Part shown: piece by piece, positions 1-10,667 of the stretch
How the letters are laid out: each line of letters begins with the position of its first letter
Position numbering within the stretch: position 1 is the first letter of the stretch
NCBI GenBank assembly: GCA_900169235.1
Contig: FWCC01000328.1
Coordinates: 344,479-408,478, forward strand
From: Zarea fungicola
Lineage: Eukaryota > Ascomycota > Sordariomycetes > Hypocreales > Cordycipitaceae
Reading direction: 5' to 3'
DNA: 64,000 nucleotides
Notes under the pieces: model-generated
The model's database searches: none
Told to the model about the DNA's origin: nothing
What the model saw: the letters and a program-made list of their open reading frames with translations, nothing else
Translations under genes and position numbers: made by a program

Positions 1-1073
1 CGACCGACGACGAGTGCTTCAACTATACACGCACGCTGCTCGAGCGCCTCGAGGCGACCAAGACGGAGAGGGCAGACGACGATGCCATCACGGACAACGC
101 GGCCGGCCAGGCGTACGTTGAGATGTTTGCGCAAGAGACATTTGATCGCGCGGAGCGTACCATGCGCGCCAATAAAGTGACAAGGTAAGAAAGGAGGAAA
201 ACAGCTTGTTTGGTCACCTGTAAAGGACAAACGATGTCGGGGGAAAGTAGGCTAATTCCAGAGCCAAAACTCGGCAGACAAACGGCAGATACGTTTGACG
301 CGGCGGCCACCTTTTTCGATCTCACCCGCGAATGGGGCACCCCCGAGCCAGATATTCTGCAAAAGATTAAGTTCGCCAAGTGGAACGCCGCGCGCATCCT
401 CAAGGCCATCCGCCAGGGCGAGGACCCCAACGAGACCAACCCCAAGGCACCAGAGCCCGAACCCGAGGCCCTCCTCCCTGTAGATCCAACCGAGCTCGAG
501 CTCGAGCTCGACCCCGCGACGCAAGAACCCCCCAGTAATTTATCTCCGCCACCCCGTCACGTCTCAGTGGAAGAGGTCCCCGACGCAGGCGAGCCTTTCC
601 CGTCGGTACCAAACGATTCCGCGACGGCGACGGACGGCGCTGGCTTCCCGCCGCCACCGCCAGGTCCGGCAGTGACAACACCGCCATTCGTTCCTTCTCC
701 CATCAGCACGCCGCCGCCGCCACCTGCCGCGAATCTGCAGCCAACACCACCGAGCGCGCCGTGGCCACCACAGGTATTACCTCCTCAGCCGTCGCCTCAG
801 ATACCAACAAAGATCATACCTGACTTTATCCCTCCCCCCGAGCCTCTCCCCATTCCATCCAACACGCCGCCTGCACCGGTTGCGCCTGCGCCGAGGGCAG
901 CTCCGGTGCCGGTTCCGACCCCGGTACCAGCGCCAACCGCGAGTATATCGCACAAGGACCTCAATCAGGCCCAGAAGCATGCAAAATTTGCCATTTCGGC
1001 CTTGAACTTTGAGGATGTTCCTACAGCGATTCAAGAGCTGCGAAATGCGCTGGCCATGCTGGGGGCTCGGTAG
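1..1073 (+). CDS. VTA1: Vacuolar protein sorting-associated protein VTA1 (LIP5 homologue), 3' part
   Basis: VTA1 activates the AAA ATPase Vps4, which disassembles ESCRT-III on endosomes during multivesicular-body formation. The gene is cut by the left edge of the window. The visible exons are 1-184 (frame opens at base 3) and 278-1073, joined by a 93-nt intron with a GTAAGA donor, a CTAAT branch site and a CAG acceptor. The junction restores an unbroken V-T-R-Q-T-A-D-T-F motif of the N-terminal helical (MIT-like) domain. A long Pro-rich linker follows, at about 550-950. The C-terminal helix QAQKHAKFAISALNFED through AIQELRNALAML is the Vta1 C-terminal dimerisation/Vps4-binding segment. Length and domain order fit the family. 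The start codon lies outside the window. Confidence 0.93.
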
Positions 1074-1392
1074 TTGCAGCTGTGTTGCCGACAGAAACAA
1101 ACAAATTTTAGGCCGGATGGCTTGAGGAGATGGCAATGGTAGTGAATAGAAAGGGTTTGTTATTGATAGCCCTTGCCTCCATGTAAATATTTTTTTTATG
1201 AAAATGAAGAAAATCCCTAGTTTCAAAACAATTATACGCCGCAAAGGTCTTGGTGCATTGTTTTGCCCAGGCCTAGTCTTCCTATACTTCGTAAATCGTC
1301 CATCATTTGCAAGCCCCAAAAAGAGGGGGGGAAAACATAAGCCTCGTAGTAATCAATTCCAAGCACCATAAAGGTTCAAGTGGTTAAACAGG
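1074..1392. other. Convergent 3' intergenic region
   Basis: This is AT-rich sequence between two converging genes. It presumably holds both 3' UTRs. No coding potential or structured element was recognised. Confidence 0.6.
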
Positions 1393-2343
1393 TTATGCAA
1401 CAGTAACGACGCTATGTGGTGAGAATCCTGTAATGGGAATACTATCGAGATATCGGTTGGGAACGCCATTCCTCTTAGGCGGCTCATCATCTTCAGGGGC
1501 ACCAAACCATCCTCGGTCTGGGCCCCAGGTTATTGCGCATTCCGAGGTGGTGGCGATACTCATGAGGGAGCGCATCATGGCTCCCTTCTTCTGCACGCTT
1601 TCATATGCGTCAAATTCAATAGTACGAACAGACGGTAGGCCTTTCAGTGTGTTTGCCAAAAGATTGCGGCTGAATTCTTCGTAGAAGCCGTCTGCACGGC
1701 GAAAGTTGTTAAAGATATTGTCGCTCGGGTCCACCTCAACATAGACCCTGAGAGTATGGACATTGCTGCAGTCCTTCAACCCCAGGCCGGCATTGACAAC
1801 CCATCCAGCAGGTGGTGCGCTCCAGCCTGGTCCAAGGCGCATCTCAATCTTAGTAAGGCATTGTCTCTGCCTGGCAGAGAGACGCGCCAAAAGAGGCTTC
1901 TTGGTTTTGAAGAATCGGCCTGGTGTGGTGGGGAAGAGTCGGAATATCCGTGTGCTATAGAAGCAGTGTGTCGCCTCGTTGCTAATCAGCCTACATGTTC
2001 GCATAAGGGCCAGTTTCTTGTGGATTCGTTTGTGGTTTTCTCGGTTCAGGTCCAAGACCTCAGTAATTTCGGCAAAGAAAAATTCGTATATCTTGATGCG
2101 GAGTTCGGATGGCAGGGAAAGGAGCGGAAAAGGGTTTTCGGGAACTCGCGGCTTTCGCTTCTCGAATGGGTGGAGAGGTATATCAAGAGTCAAGGAAGCA
2201 ATCGATGCCGCAATTTCTTCTGTTTCCGTGGCAGGGGCGGACGCAGAAGGCTCTATAGTCTCTAGTTGGGTCGATGCCGGCGTCTGCATTGTCCGGCTGC
2301 TCTTTTGCGCGGGAGCAGCGCGCTTAACTGGTCGTCGAGCCAT
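1393..2343 (-). CDS. F-box-like domain protein of unknown substrate
   Basis: This is a single-exon gene of 316 codons. A low-complexity N-terminus (residues 1-70, rich in Ala, Ser, Thr and Pro) is followed at about residues 71-110 by an F-box/2EXR-like helix containing LLSLPSELRIKIYEFFF and a short continuation MRTCRLISNEA. Such small fungal proteins carry one degenerate F-box-like motif followed by an unclassified alpha/beta region, here with RTIEFDAYE and ITWGPDRGWFG. If the F-box is functional, the protein would be an SCF ubiquitin-ligase adaptor through Skp1. That is inference from one motif. The start at 2343 is the first ATG of the frame. It is convergent with VTA1 and divergent from TIM50. 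Confidence 0.75.
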   Translation of the reverse strand: MARRPVKRAAPAQKSSRTMQTPASTQLETIEPSASAPATETEEIAASIASLTLDIPLHPFEKRKPRVPENPFPLLSLPSELRIKIYEFFFAEITEVLDLNRENHKRIHKKLALMRTCRLISNEATHCFYSTRIFRLFPTTPGRFFKTKKPLLARLSARQRQCLTKIEMRLGPGWSAPPAGWVVNAGLGLKDCSNVHTLRVYVEVDPSDNIFNNFRRADGFYEEFSRNLLANTLKGLPSVRTIEFDAYESVQKKGAMMRSLMSIATTSECAITWGPDRGWFGAPEDDEPPKRNGVPNRYLDSIPITGFSPHSVVTVA

Positions 2344-3386
2344 GTCGCAAAAGACAATTATTTATGCGCTCCGCAAAAGTGTGTCTATTAAAGAGGGAGA
2401 GCACGGCGGTGCTGATGTTGTAGCAGCGTAGCCGGTGGCGAACTTGGAGTGGCAGTGGGTATCCGAGAGAGCAACAAGATGGGCTCGATTTGTAGTCGGT
2501 TCGCAATCGTAGGCAATCTGAGTCTGTCTCTAAATAGGAATTTCAAAGTCCAGACATACAGCAGGAAATATTTCCGGAAATAGTGTGGTGGTTCACAGAG
2601 GGTGGTGCCATTGCGATGTCGCAGACGAAGCTCATCCGGAACCACCCTCTAAAATGCGACGGTGGCCATGGCGCTGGATCAAATGGGTAACTGGAGAGAC
2701 TGAGAGACGTGCTGAAGGATGCAACTGCCACGTAATACTAGGATACTATGGCAAGAGATGTAAAGGATATGTCAGCGCCGACCCGGAGAGCATCTCTCGT
2801 GTCGTTATTGTGAGGGGAAAGAAAGGTAAACTGCCCAAGAGTCAGCGGACGACGAACTGGAGATAGAAAGTAAAGTGCCACCAGTGATGACCGTAGTTCT
2901 AGTGTAGCGCGTGATGTGCTGTAGCAGCGCTAAAATACAGGTTGCTACAGGTGAGTGCTCATCCTGTATCGCCCTAAGAATGCGCCACAAGTAGTTCACA
3001 GCCAGGCAAGCCGTCTGGCGGGCGGCAGGATACCTTGGTACTCCGGACGTCGGTGAAACGAAATTTCCGATTCAATCTACCTTGTGCTTGTCAACTTGCC
3101 CGCAGCGTTTTTATTAGTGTGCGCCGCCGCACTAACTAAAACCTCTGGCCAACTTGAAGCTCGTCCCACTGGATGAGGTCAGCTGGGAAATTTTTAGTGG
3201 TGCGTGGATAGTCAAGGAGGCAGAGCCGTTCGACGACAACGCATTTTTGATCCCAACCCAGTCAATACAACTCATCCACGAAAACGACTGTACTTAGGGA
3301 CAGCTCGTACAGAGGCACAAAATTGCATCACGGATTTACCAAATCTCTGCCCTCTGTGCGCTGTGCCGCAATTGATTTGCAAAACC
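2344..3386. other. Divergent intergenic region, F-box-like gene / TIM50
   Basis: About 1 kb separates two divergent start codons, so it must hold both promoters. An in-frame stretch upstream of the TIM50 ATG (from about 3204) stays open, but it has no presequence character. I treat it as 5' UTR. No other feature was recognised. Confidence 0.5.
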
Positions 3387-5092
3387 ATGCTGTCAAGGCT
3401 CGTCCTGGCGCCTCGCGTGGGCATGGCCAGTTTGGCCAGACACGCTATTGCCGCCCCCAGCTTGCGCAACTGCACCGCACTTGTTGCGCCTACGAATCAT
3501 CTCTTTACTCGAGCCTATTCCCAGAAGAACGAAAAGGCCGCTGCCAGTGATTCCAAAGCCAAGGATTCTGCTGCCGCCGGAACGAAAACAGACGCTGCGC
3601 CAGCTGCCTCCAGCCAGGAGGCTCCTGCATCGTCGATGCCGGCCGAGCCCGAACCCAAGGAGCCTGAGCACGAGCAAATACCGTTCCACAAGCTGCCCGA
3701 TCTGACACAGGGCATCCCCTCGACCTTTGCGCAAGAAATGGCCGAGAAGAGAAGCGGCCAGAAGCCATCCTCGTATCTACAGACCATCGAGCAGGACGAG
3801 TCCTCCGCCTCACGCCAGAGGCGCGACCCATACGACTCGTACGAGTCAACGCACCAGCTCAACCGCCGAAAGTATACACGGATGGCCATGATGCTCGCCG
3901 CCGCCGGTGGTGCCGCGACCTTGGTCTACCTGGGTCGCAACTGGGAGGACGAGATTGAGGAGCAACGCCATCCCGACGTGCCCAACGGCTGGGGCATAGG
4001 CCTCTGGTGGGCCAGGGTCAAGGCCCGCGCGACCGAGTCTGTCACATACTACCAGGAGCCCGCCTTTGACAAGTTGCTTCCGGACCCCCAGCCCGTCTTC
4101 TCCCGACCGTATACCCTGTGCCTGAGCTTTGAAGATCTCCTCGTCCACAGCGAGTGGTCGCGCGAGCACGGCTGGCGCGTTGCCAAGCGGCCGGGTCTCG
4201 ACTACTTCCTCCTGTACCTCTCGCAATACTATGAGTTGGTCCTCTTCAGCTCCACTTCCATTGCTATGGCCGAGAATGTTGCCCAGAAACTAGACCCTCA
4301 CCACATTATCATATGGAAACTCTTCCGCGAGGCTACCAAGTTTGAGGATGGAGAAATCGTCAAGGTATGCATTCTACAACAATCCTTTTCTTCAAGCAAG
4401 GCAAAGTTTGGCTAAATATGAAATAAATCTAGGATCTCTCATACCTAAACCGCGACTTGTCCAAGGTCATCATCATCGACACCGACCCCAAAATGGTCCG
4501 CAAGCAGCCTGAAAACGCCATTGTCCTTCCCCCCTTCAAGGGCGACCCCAACGACCGCGGCCTCATCAACATGATTCCTTTCCTCGAGTACATCTACACC
4601 ATGGAGTACGACGACGTCCGCCGCGTCCTCAAGTCCTTTGAGGGAAAGGATATTCCCGAGGAGTTTGCCCGCCGCGAGGCCATCATGCGCCGCGAGTTCG
4701 AGAAGCGCAACATGTCGGAGCGCAAACCGAAGGTGTCTGGCATGGGTATGCTCAGCAACGCCCTCGGTCTCAAGTCGAGCAACATGAGCATGACCCAGGC
4801 TGAGGGCGAGCAGAGCGCCAGCGAGGCCTTTGCCCAGGGCAAGATGCTGCAAGACATTGCCCGCGAGCGCGGCCAGCGCAACTACGAGGCAATGGCCAAG
4901 AACATCAGCGAGAATGGCGAGCAGTGGCTCCGCGAGGAGAAGGAGTACGTCGAGAAAATGCAGCAAGAGGCCATGACCAATGCTCTCGGCTCCTTTGGCG
5001 GCTGGTTCGGGGTCGGCAAACAGCCCACCGCTGCCGGCGCTGAGGGCTCCGCGGCAGACGCAACCACCGCCCCGGAGGATGCCAAGAAATAA
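3387..5092 (+). CDS. TIM50: Mitochondrial import inner membrane translocase subunit TIM50
   Basis: Tim50 is the receptor of the TIM23 presequence translocase and guides preproteins from TOM to TIM23. Exons are 3387-4364 and 4433-5092 (68-nt phase-0 intron, GTATGC donor), giving 545 residues. The ATG at 3387 begins an Arg-rich mitochondrial presequence (MLSRLVLAPRVGM), so I prefer it to longer upstream reading. A Ser/Ala/Glu-rich stretch follows. One membrane segment is near residues 165-185 (MMLAAAGGAATLVYLGRNW), and an FCP1/NIF-type domain follows with LVHSEWSREHGWRVAKRPG, YELVLFSS and DLSKVIIIDTDP. As in other Tim50 proteins the phosphatase DxDxT motif is degenerate (LSFEDLL). The C-terminus is rich in charged residues and Ala/Gly. 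Confidence 0.96.
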
Positions 5093-5632
5093 AAAGACGA
5101 AAAAAGAAAACCGAACCCCCCTTCTCCCTTTTCTGAGCGATATGCCGATGGTACCTTATAACCCCTTGGGCTCTTCTCGTTTTTCGTCTCTGCTGGCACG
5201 CATGGAATGAGAGAATCAACGCCGATCACATCGCTCCTTTCGCTACGACTGCGGCTATCAAACCCAACATGGCCGCTCTTTTTGTAATTTTATTAGTACA
5301 ACACCACACACACCAAATAGAAAAAAGGGGGGCCGACTATGACGCAACAGTAGTGTCCCAGTATCACGCGAGGGTTGCATGGGCAGGGCAGGATAAGCTC
5401 TTGTATAGATTTTGCATATTTTTTGGTTTCATGTTGGAGATTTAATCTTCTTACAACACAGTGCCAGTCCAGTTGAGTCGGGACAAAAAAGAAACATCAC
5501 TGCATGATTGCAGTAGGGTTTTTTATTGTATAGTAAAGGTGTATTAAGAAATGACTCTTCAAGACAGTTATCTAGGATCGCCCAGCTCTGTGAAAAGCAC
5601 GCCGTCGAGTAGGTTCGACGGATAGCCATCTT
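5093..5632. other. Convergent 3' intergenic region
   Basis: This AT-rich sequence lies between the TIM50 stop and the stop of the secreted cysteine-rich gene. It presumably holds both 3' UTRs. No coding or repeat signal was recognised. Confidence 0.5.
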
Positions 5633-6758
5633 CTACCTGCGGACTACCCGCGTGGCAAATCGTCCATTCCCAAGCATACAGTGCTCACAGTTTGGATTCG
5701 TGATGCATTGAAAGTAGCTGCGTAGAGCAATTAGTGTCGGAATTTTCCTGGGCGCATGCGGCATCTAGACTCACTCTTCACTATTCTTATCCACAATCCG
5801 GGAGCAATCACATACCGCACCACATGATGGAGTTGGGCTAGTCCATGTGGGTGCCGTTGTCGTCGAATTTTGCCAGGATGTCGTGGTAGGTCCCTCGGTA
5901 GTGTTGGGCAACGGAGGGAACTGAATACCACAGCCAGCGCACTCTGGTTGAGAAATGCACTCTTCGTACCTAGTGTACGTTAGTAACAATTCATTATATG
6001 GGTCCTTGGTCTCAGCTTACTCTTCAGGATTTCCGTACTTCGGCTCACAGTCGCAGTACGACGGGCACGTCGGAGACGCTGTTGAGGTGGGACCGGCTGT
6101 ACGAGTCGTGTTCGCTGTCGTTTGTGTTACTGAAGCTGGGATTGTTGTCCGGGCTGTCGGGTACTCTGTGTTTGTTACTGTCACAGTGGACATCCAAGTA
6201 GTTGTGATTAACTCGGTTTCGGTTGCTGTTGGTGAAGGCACTACCACAGCCTTCGTGGTTCCATCATAAATGAATGTGTAAGTGCCTGCAGACAGAGTCT
6301 CGGTTGTCGGAGTAGCTGTAAGAACGGGAGTGGTGCATGTCGCGCAATCGGGGTTTGAAATACACTGGAAATATCTTTCTGTTGTTAGGTATACATTTTT
6401 TAAATGTTTCATCTTATTTGATTGCGTACTCATCACTGTCACAGTCCTTGAACCGAGAGCAATCGCATTTACCGTATGAGACGCATGTCGCAGAGGTGGG
6501 ATCTTTCTGGGTTTCTTGGGGGGAGTGTCGACAAGCAATCTGTCTGACACATTCTGCGGATCTGAAATTTGTTAAAGGAAGCTCTCTGGTATGAAAATAT
6601 ACACTGCTCGTAAATCACTTTGAGTCAGCAACTTACCCTCCCGCTGCTGCGGGATGATCCAAACACCACCTGATGGCAAGCTGGCTATAGTCCGCAGCCA
6701 GGGCTCCACTGGTAGAAAAGAGCAGCTGGACAAGTAATAAAAACTGGTAGTGATGCAT
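5633..6758 (-). CDS. Secreted modular cysteine-rich protein, one module per exon
   Basis: No known family was recognised. Five exons, 6758-6637, 6561-6430, 6374-6021, 5969-5775 and 5717-5633, join in phase to 295 residues. Exon 1 encodes a signal peptide (MHHYQFLLLVQLLFSTSGALA). Exons 2-5 each begin a repeat: C-x5-C, usually followed by x2-C, then a Thr/Ser/Pro-rich linker, then C-x3/5-C-D-C and about nine residues ending in Glu or Asp. Clear repeat starts are YFQCISNPDCATC, YEECISQPECAGC and YFQCITNPNCEHC. The first repeat (AECVRQIAC) is diverged and the last is cut short after its third Cys. All four introns (74, 55, 51 and 57 nt) interrupt a codon after its second base. The linkers are potential O-glycosylation regions. 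An extracellular or cell-wall role, perhaps effector-like, is inference. The AAAG acceptor of intron 2 is chosen because it keeps the repeat frame. Confidence 0.8.
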
Positions 6759-7776
6759 TTTAACACTCTTATAGGTAAACAAGGTATTTGAGTCTAGGAT
6801 GTGTTGCGAAGGGTTGTCTTGTCCATTGAAAGCCAGTGGCAGGCTGACGGTGCCGGACAAATGGCTTGGGATATTTGATGATTTATATATGCAAGATAGA
6901 AGATACGTAATGTCAGTTCCTACATTCTCAGCTTTGTAAAACACACCTGAGCTGCCACCAGCGGCTTCCGTGCTCGACAGCATGCGCCTTCCTCGCATGA
7001 TTGTAGCAGCGGCAGAGCTGGATGAAAAACCGGCGGCTTGTTCCTACTCAAACATGCTCGTAACAGATTTCTTTATAAATATCCACCCATTCTAAGAAGA
7101 AGCAAACTTGTTCCCCGAGGGGGATACGGAAATAACACCGAGTATATAGTAAACTCGCAAAGGAGCCAGGAATACAATCAACGAGGTTACACGCCGGAAG
7201 CCAAGACTTATGCTGACATAAGTCTCACGGTCAAACTGTTGATTTTGTGAGTTGAATGCTAAATGTAGCTTGGCAGTGCGTGTATCGGAGCAAATTCATC
7301 CGGCGTACTATCAAACTTTGCCTTGGAATTGATTGTTGAGCAATCCACTGCTTGCCTCAGCTTGTCAGACCTATTTGACTTGCTTTTTAATGCAGGACGA
7401 AAATGGTACCTGGCTGGCTTCCTTGCCGTACTTGCATGAAGCAGTCTCGTGATCCTGCTTTCCATTCTAAATCAGGACGGCCAAGGCCACTCGTTTGCTA
7501 GCTTGAACAAAACGCTCAATCTTCTAAGTATATAGCATCGAATTGAGTTTGCTCAATGCAGCATCATGACGAATATGTTTGCCTTCTTAACTTCGAACTT
7601 GCTCCATTGAGCAAATACAAACTTGTGCGTGTAAATCTTCATCTAGCGAGCTCTACGCTCGACGCTTGAAGCAGTTTCGCAGACACTCTCGCTACAGAAC
7701 CAGCTCGTGTGTAACCGTACATCTCCTTTTTTTAATTATTGTATATACTTGGTATGTGTAACTTTCCTAATACAAC
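6759..7776. other. Intergenic region upstream of the cysteine-rich gene
   Basis: About 1 kb of AT-rich sequence separates two minus-strand genes. It holds the promoter of the cysteine-rich gene and the 3' UTR of the phosphoesterase gene. Only short unsupported reading frames are present. Confidence 0.5.
6882..6890 (-). promoter_or_regulatory. TATA-like element upstream of the cysteine-rich gene
   Basis: TATATAAAT is read on the minus strand about 125 bp upstream of the ATG at 6758. Position and sequence fit a core promoter element. There is no further evidence. Confidence 0.4.
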
Positions 7777-9549
7777 TCATTGGCTCGGCTTTGACCTGCG
7801 CTTCTCCTCCTGTGTCTGTGTCCTGTCATCGTGTTTCGTCTTGCCATGAACTTTAGCCATGGCCTTAGCACAAAGTGCAATGATTTGATTACGCGTCCAC
7901 TTCTCTGCAATTGCATAATAGCCATCAACGTCTACGCCTGCTGCGCTCATGAGAATGACCGCCATGTACGAAATGATGCAGGCCATAGTTCCAAAGATGA
8001 GGAAATGAGTCAGCCACCAAAAGTGCTGTGAACCGAGAGGGCAATCGAGATACTCGTGCTCCCATTCCCAGGTTTCAAAGTTGAACCACATGCTCAAGAG
8101 GCCAGCATTGCCTCCAAAGTCGCCCATCATGGAGCGCACGGTAATCTCTCGTCGACCTTGAAGACCAAGACGGGCAGGGTAGCCCATCATTTTGGCATCC
8201 CTCCAAAGGACTGTCTCCCAAGACCTCTCAAATGAGTTGGTACCGTTTGTTTGGTTGATGAAGTGATACGTGTCGCAGCCTTCGTGATCGTGTCCGTTCA
8301 TAACTAGGCCTTTGCGTCCCACGCCATTGCCGGCTGCATTCGTGTCGGCGTTGATACCAAAAATGCCCTCCAATAAGCCTTTACTGGCGTCACCGCTCAG
8401 CAAATATTGCTCTTTGAGGCCTCCGCCATCATCATGACTGTGAAAGTCGAAGAAGGGGGCGTCAACACAGATGCCGGCGGGCTTGTACATTGGAATGTGT
8501 GTGAGGATCAGTGTAAAGTGACCCGCAAACTCTACAGCAGCAGATGTGCCAATAACCGAGTTGATAAAATGGTAAGTGGCATCCTGCAGCGGCACAGACT
8601 TGGCCGGCGTGTCTAGGTTCATATCATTGAGGACAACAATCCGAAGCTCAGGAGCCAACCGCTTCGAATCGGGGTTCGTTTCTTCGTTAATAATGGTCGC
8701 GTTATATTCAGGGTCGGTGACGGGAAGTTCGAATCGTAGCTCATAGTTGGCCTTGCCAAAGTGGCGCTCGAATCTCTCGAGCCGCTCTTCGGTCAAGTCA
8801 CCGGCATAACCAATATCATGATTGCCTGCAACGTTGATGATGCGCTTCTTCCAAATGTCTTCCTCGGGCGAACCGTTAAGAAAGCCAGTCAGGTTGTATT
8901 CTTGCGCCGGAAACACGGCGACATCATCCGGGACGCGTTCTCCGCCTTTGAATGTTCTATTCCAGAACCTGCGGCCGCGTCGCTCAAACTCGTTGTCGTC
9001 GATCCATTGGCTACCGAGAAGGTCACCCAGGACGGTGACATGCGACGGCTGTGTCCACCAATGCAGGGTTCTGTAGATGTGGGCGAGGTAAAAGTCGTTG
9101 CCGAAAAGGTCAAAGAGCTTGCGCGCTGACTCGAATATGTTAGGGACGTCGTCGAAAAATATGTCGACGAGATCGTGCATGGACCATCGAATACGCTCCT
9201 TGAGTGACTGGTGATGCGTTTGAAAAGTCAACTGTTTAAGGAATTGGGGAATGTGCGGCATGAAGCCTGCGTAGGCGAGAGGAATGGACGTGTCGCCCTC
9301 CAGCTGCGGGTCGCCTAAAGCAAGCAGTCGAAAGGGAGCCTGCTTCGTGGGTATACTCCTCAGGGACTCTTCGTCGGCAAATGGCCAATGAAGTTTCTTT
9401 GTCCCTTCAAACGCCTCGGTGGCGTTTCGTGAGGGTAAAGGGAACGCGCATTGTCGGAAGAAGGGATAAAAATACAGGTAGACGGAACAAGCCACCGTCA
9501 AAGGCACCAGGAGGCCCAGGCCATTGCGCAACCTCGACGCGACTAACAT
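7777..9549 (-). CDS. Metallophosphoesterase of the Ted1/Cdc1 (GPI-anchor remodelling) family
   Basis: This single-exon gene encodes 590 residues. In yeast, members of this ER/Golgi family remove ethanolamine phosphate from GPI-anchor mannoses and so control export of GPI proteins. An N-terminal membrane segment (LGLLVPLTVACSVYLYFYPF) precedes the calcineurin-like phosphoesterase core: LLALGDPQLEGD, VTVLGDLLGSQWID, INVAGNHDIGYAGD, LTHIPMYKP and VMNGHDHEGCD. These carry the metal-binding Asp, His and Asn residues. A second hydrophobic stretch near the C-terminus (WWLTHFLIFGTMACIISYMAVI) gives the usual two-membrane-span topology, followed by a charged tail. The ATG at 9549 is chosen because upstream in-frame codons contain no better ATG. 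Ted1 is more likely than Cdc1, but orthology needs an alignment. Confidence 0.88.
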   Translation of the reverse strand: MLVASRLRNGLGLLVPLTVACSVYLYFYPFFRQCAFPLPSRNATEAFEGTKKLHWPFADEESLRSIPTKQAPFRLLALGDPQLEGDTSIPLAYAGFMPHIPQFLKQLTFQTHHQSLKERIRWSMHDLVDIFFDDVPNIFESARKLFDLFGNDFYLAHIYRTLHWWTQPSHVTVLGDLLGSQWIDDNEFERRGRRFWNRTFKGGERVPDDVAVFPAQEYNLTGFLNGSPEEDIWKKRIINVAGNHDIGYAGDLTEERLERFERHFGKANYELRFELPVTDPEYNATIINEETNPDSKRLAPELRIVVLNDMNLDTPAKSVPLQDATYHFINSVIGTSAAVEFAGHFTLILTHIPMYKPAGICVDAPFFDFHSHDDGGGLKEQYLLSGDASKGLLEGIFGINADTNAAGNGVGRKGLVMNGHDHEGCDTYHFINQTNGTNSFERSWETVLWRDAKMMGYPARLGLQGRREITVRSMMGDFGGNAGLLSMWFNFETWEWEHEYLDCPLGSQHFWWLTHFLIFGTMACIISYMAVILMSAAGVDVDGYYAIAEKWTRNQIIALCAKAMAKVHGKTKHDDRTQTQEEKRRSKPSQ

Positions 9550-10667
9550 GTAGCCGGCTGCATGTATGGACAGGTAAGAGGATGACCAGCTCAGCTGTCC
9601 TGTAGTGAGAAGCAAAAAAGGCGAGTTGTATAAGGAAAGTCGAAAGTTGGCTGTGGAATTGTCCTAGAAAGGGGCTTTGCATGTGAGGGCATCGCCGCTA
9701 TCGATTGCCCAAAATTTGGCTTAGTCAGGCAGCGCGACCTCGGCAACGCCGCGACATACAAGCAACTACCTCGAGAGTAAAAATTTTTGCTAGATTTGGT
9801 ATTTGATGAGGGCACTGCGTATTTTCATCTTGAGGTCGCACTTACGGCATCGTATATGAATATCGATGTCTCTGTTACGGAAAGATTGTGGTCTCGCCTT
9901 GCTTGGCCTCGTCATACTGTCGGAGATTCAGTGTCAGAATAGTTACCTACCCTACATTCAAATTTGCATTGACTTCTAGCGATTCCGCGTGGATATATTC
10001 GTATATGAAGGTGTACCAGTTGCTCGATGAGCTTTTTCTGTGTTTTCTGTTGGATTTAATTGTGTTGTCGAGCCGGGTGCGTCTCAAATATGGACCCAAG
10101 TGTTGGTCTACAAGGATGCTCTGACAATTCTAGTGCAGAAAATAAAATAAAAAATCAATTAAAACACATAGTCAGTTCAAGTTCAACATGGGCAGGAGAC
10201 AAAACATGGCACACTTTTCTGTTTCATCGCAGTCCCTGCACATAGTCGATAGCGAATACAAACAACGCCACAACATTTACTGTAGCCAAGCTGGGTCCTC
10301 GGACAAAAGCCGCCGCATTCACAGCTACAATGGCGCATTTCGCTGATAAAGCAGACCCTGCTCCAGAAAACCCCAACGTTCGGACCATGCACCGGCGACC
10401 GCATGATTTAGGCGTTGCTATGCGATGCTTGCTGAGTGGCAAGCTTGACAAATGCATTTTGTTGACAAAACAGGTTGTGAAGCAGGTGACCAAAAAGGCC
10501 ATCACCCACGTCAGGGAAAAGCCGTCATCGGAGAATTCGTCCGCGGGCATGGGAATTTGGCACCAAAACAGGTAATGAGTCAAAGTACTCACGGTTCGCA
10601 ACAAGTCATCAATTGGGATTGATTTATTTTAAAGTCTTTGGGGTTATTTCCGTTCCTCCAGGTGGCG
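9550..10667. other. Intergenic region with only weak reading frames
   Basis: About 1.1 kb upstream of the phosphoesterase gene. Two overlapping antisense reading frames of about 80-125 codons occur around 10224-10604. Neither has a recognisable domain, and each can be the shadow of the other. I do not call a gene. Confidence 0.45.

Noticed and set aside
3204..3386. N-terminal extension of TIM50 by 61 codons
   Set aside because: The ATG at 3387 begins an ideal mitochondrial presequence. The extension is not presequence-like.
10224..10604. Antisense pair of about 80-125 codons upstream of the Ted1-like gene
   Set aside because: No motif, and each could be the shadow of the other.
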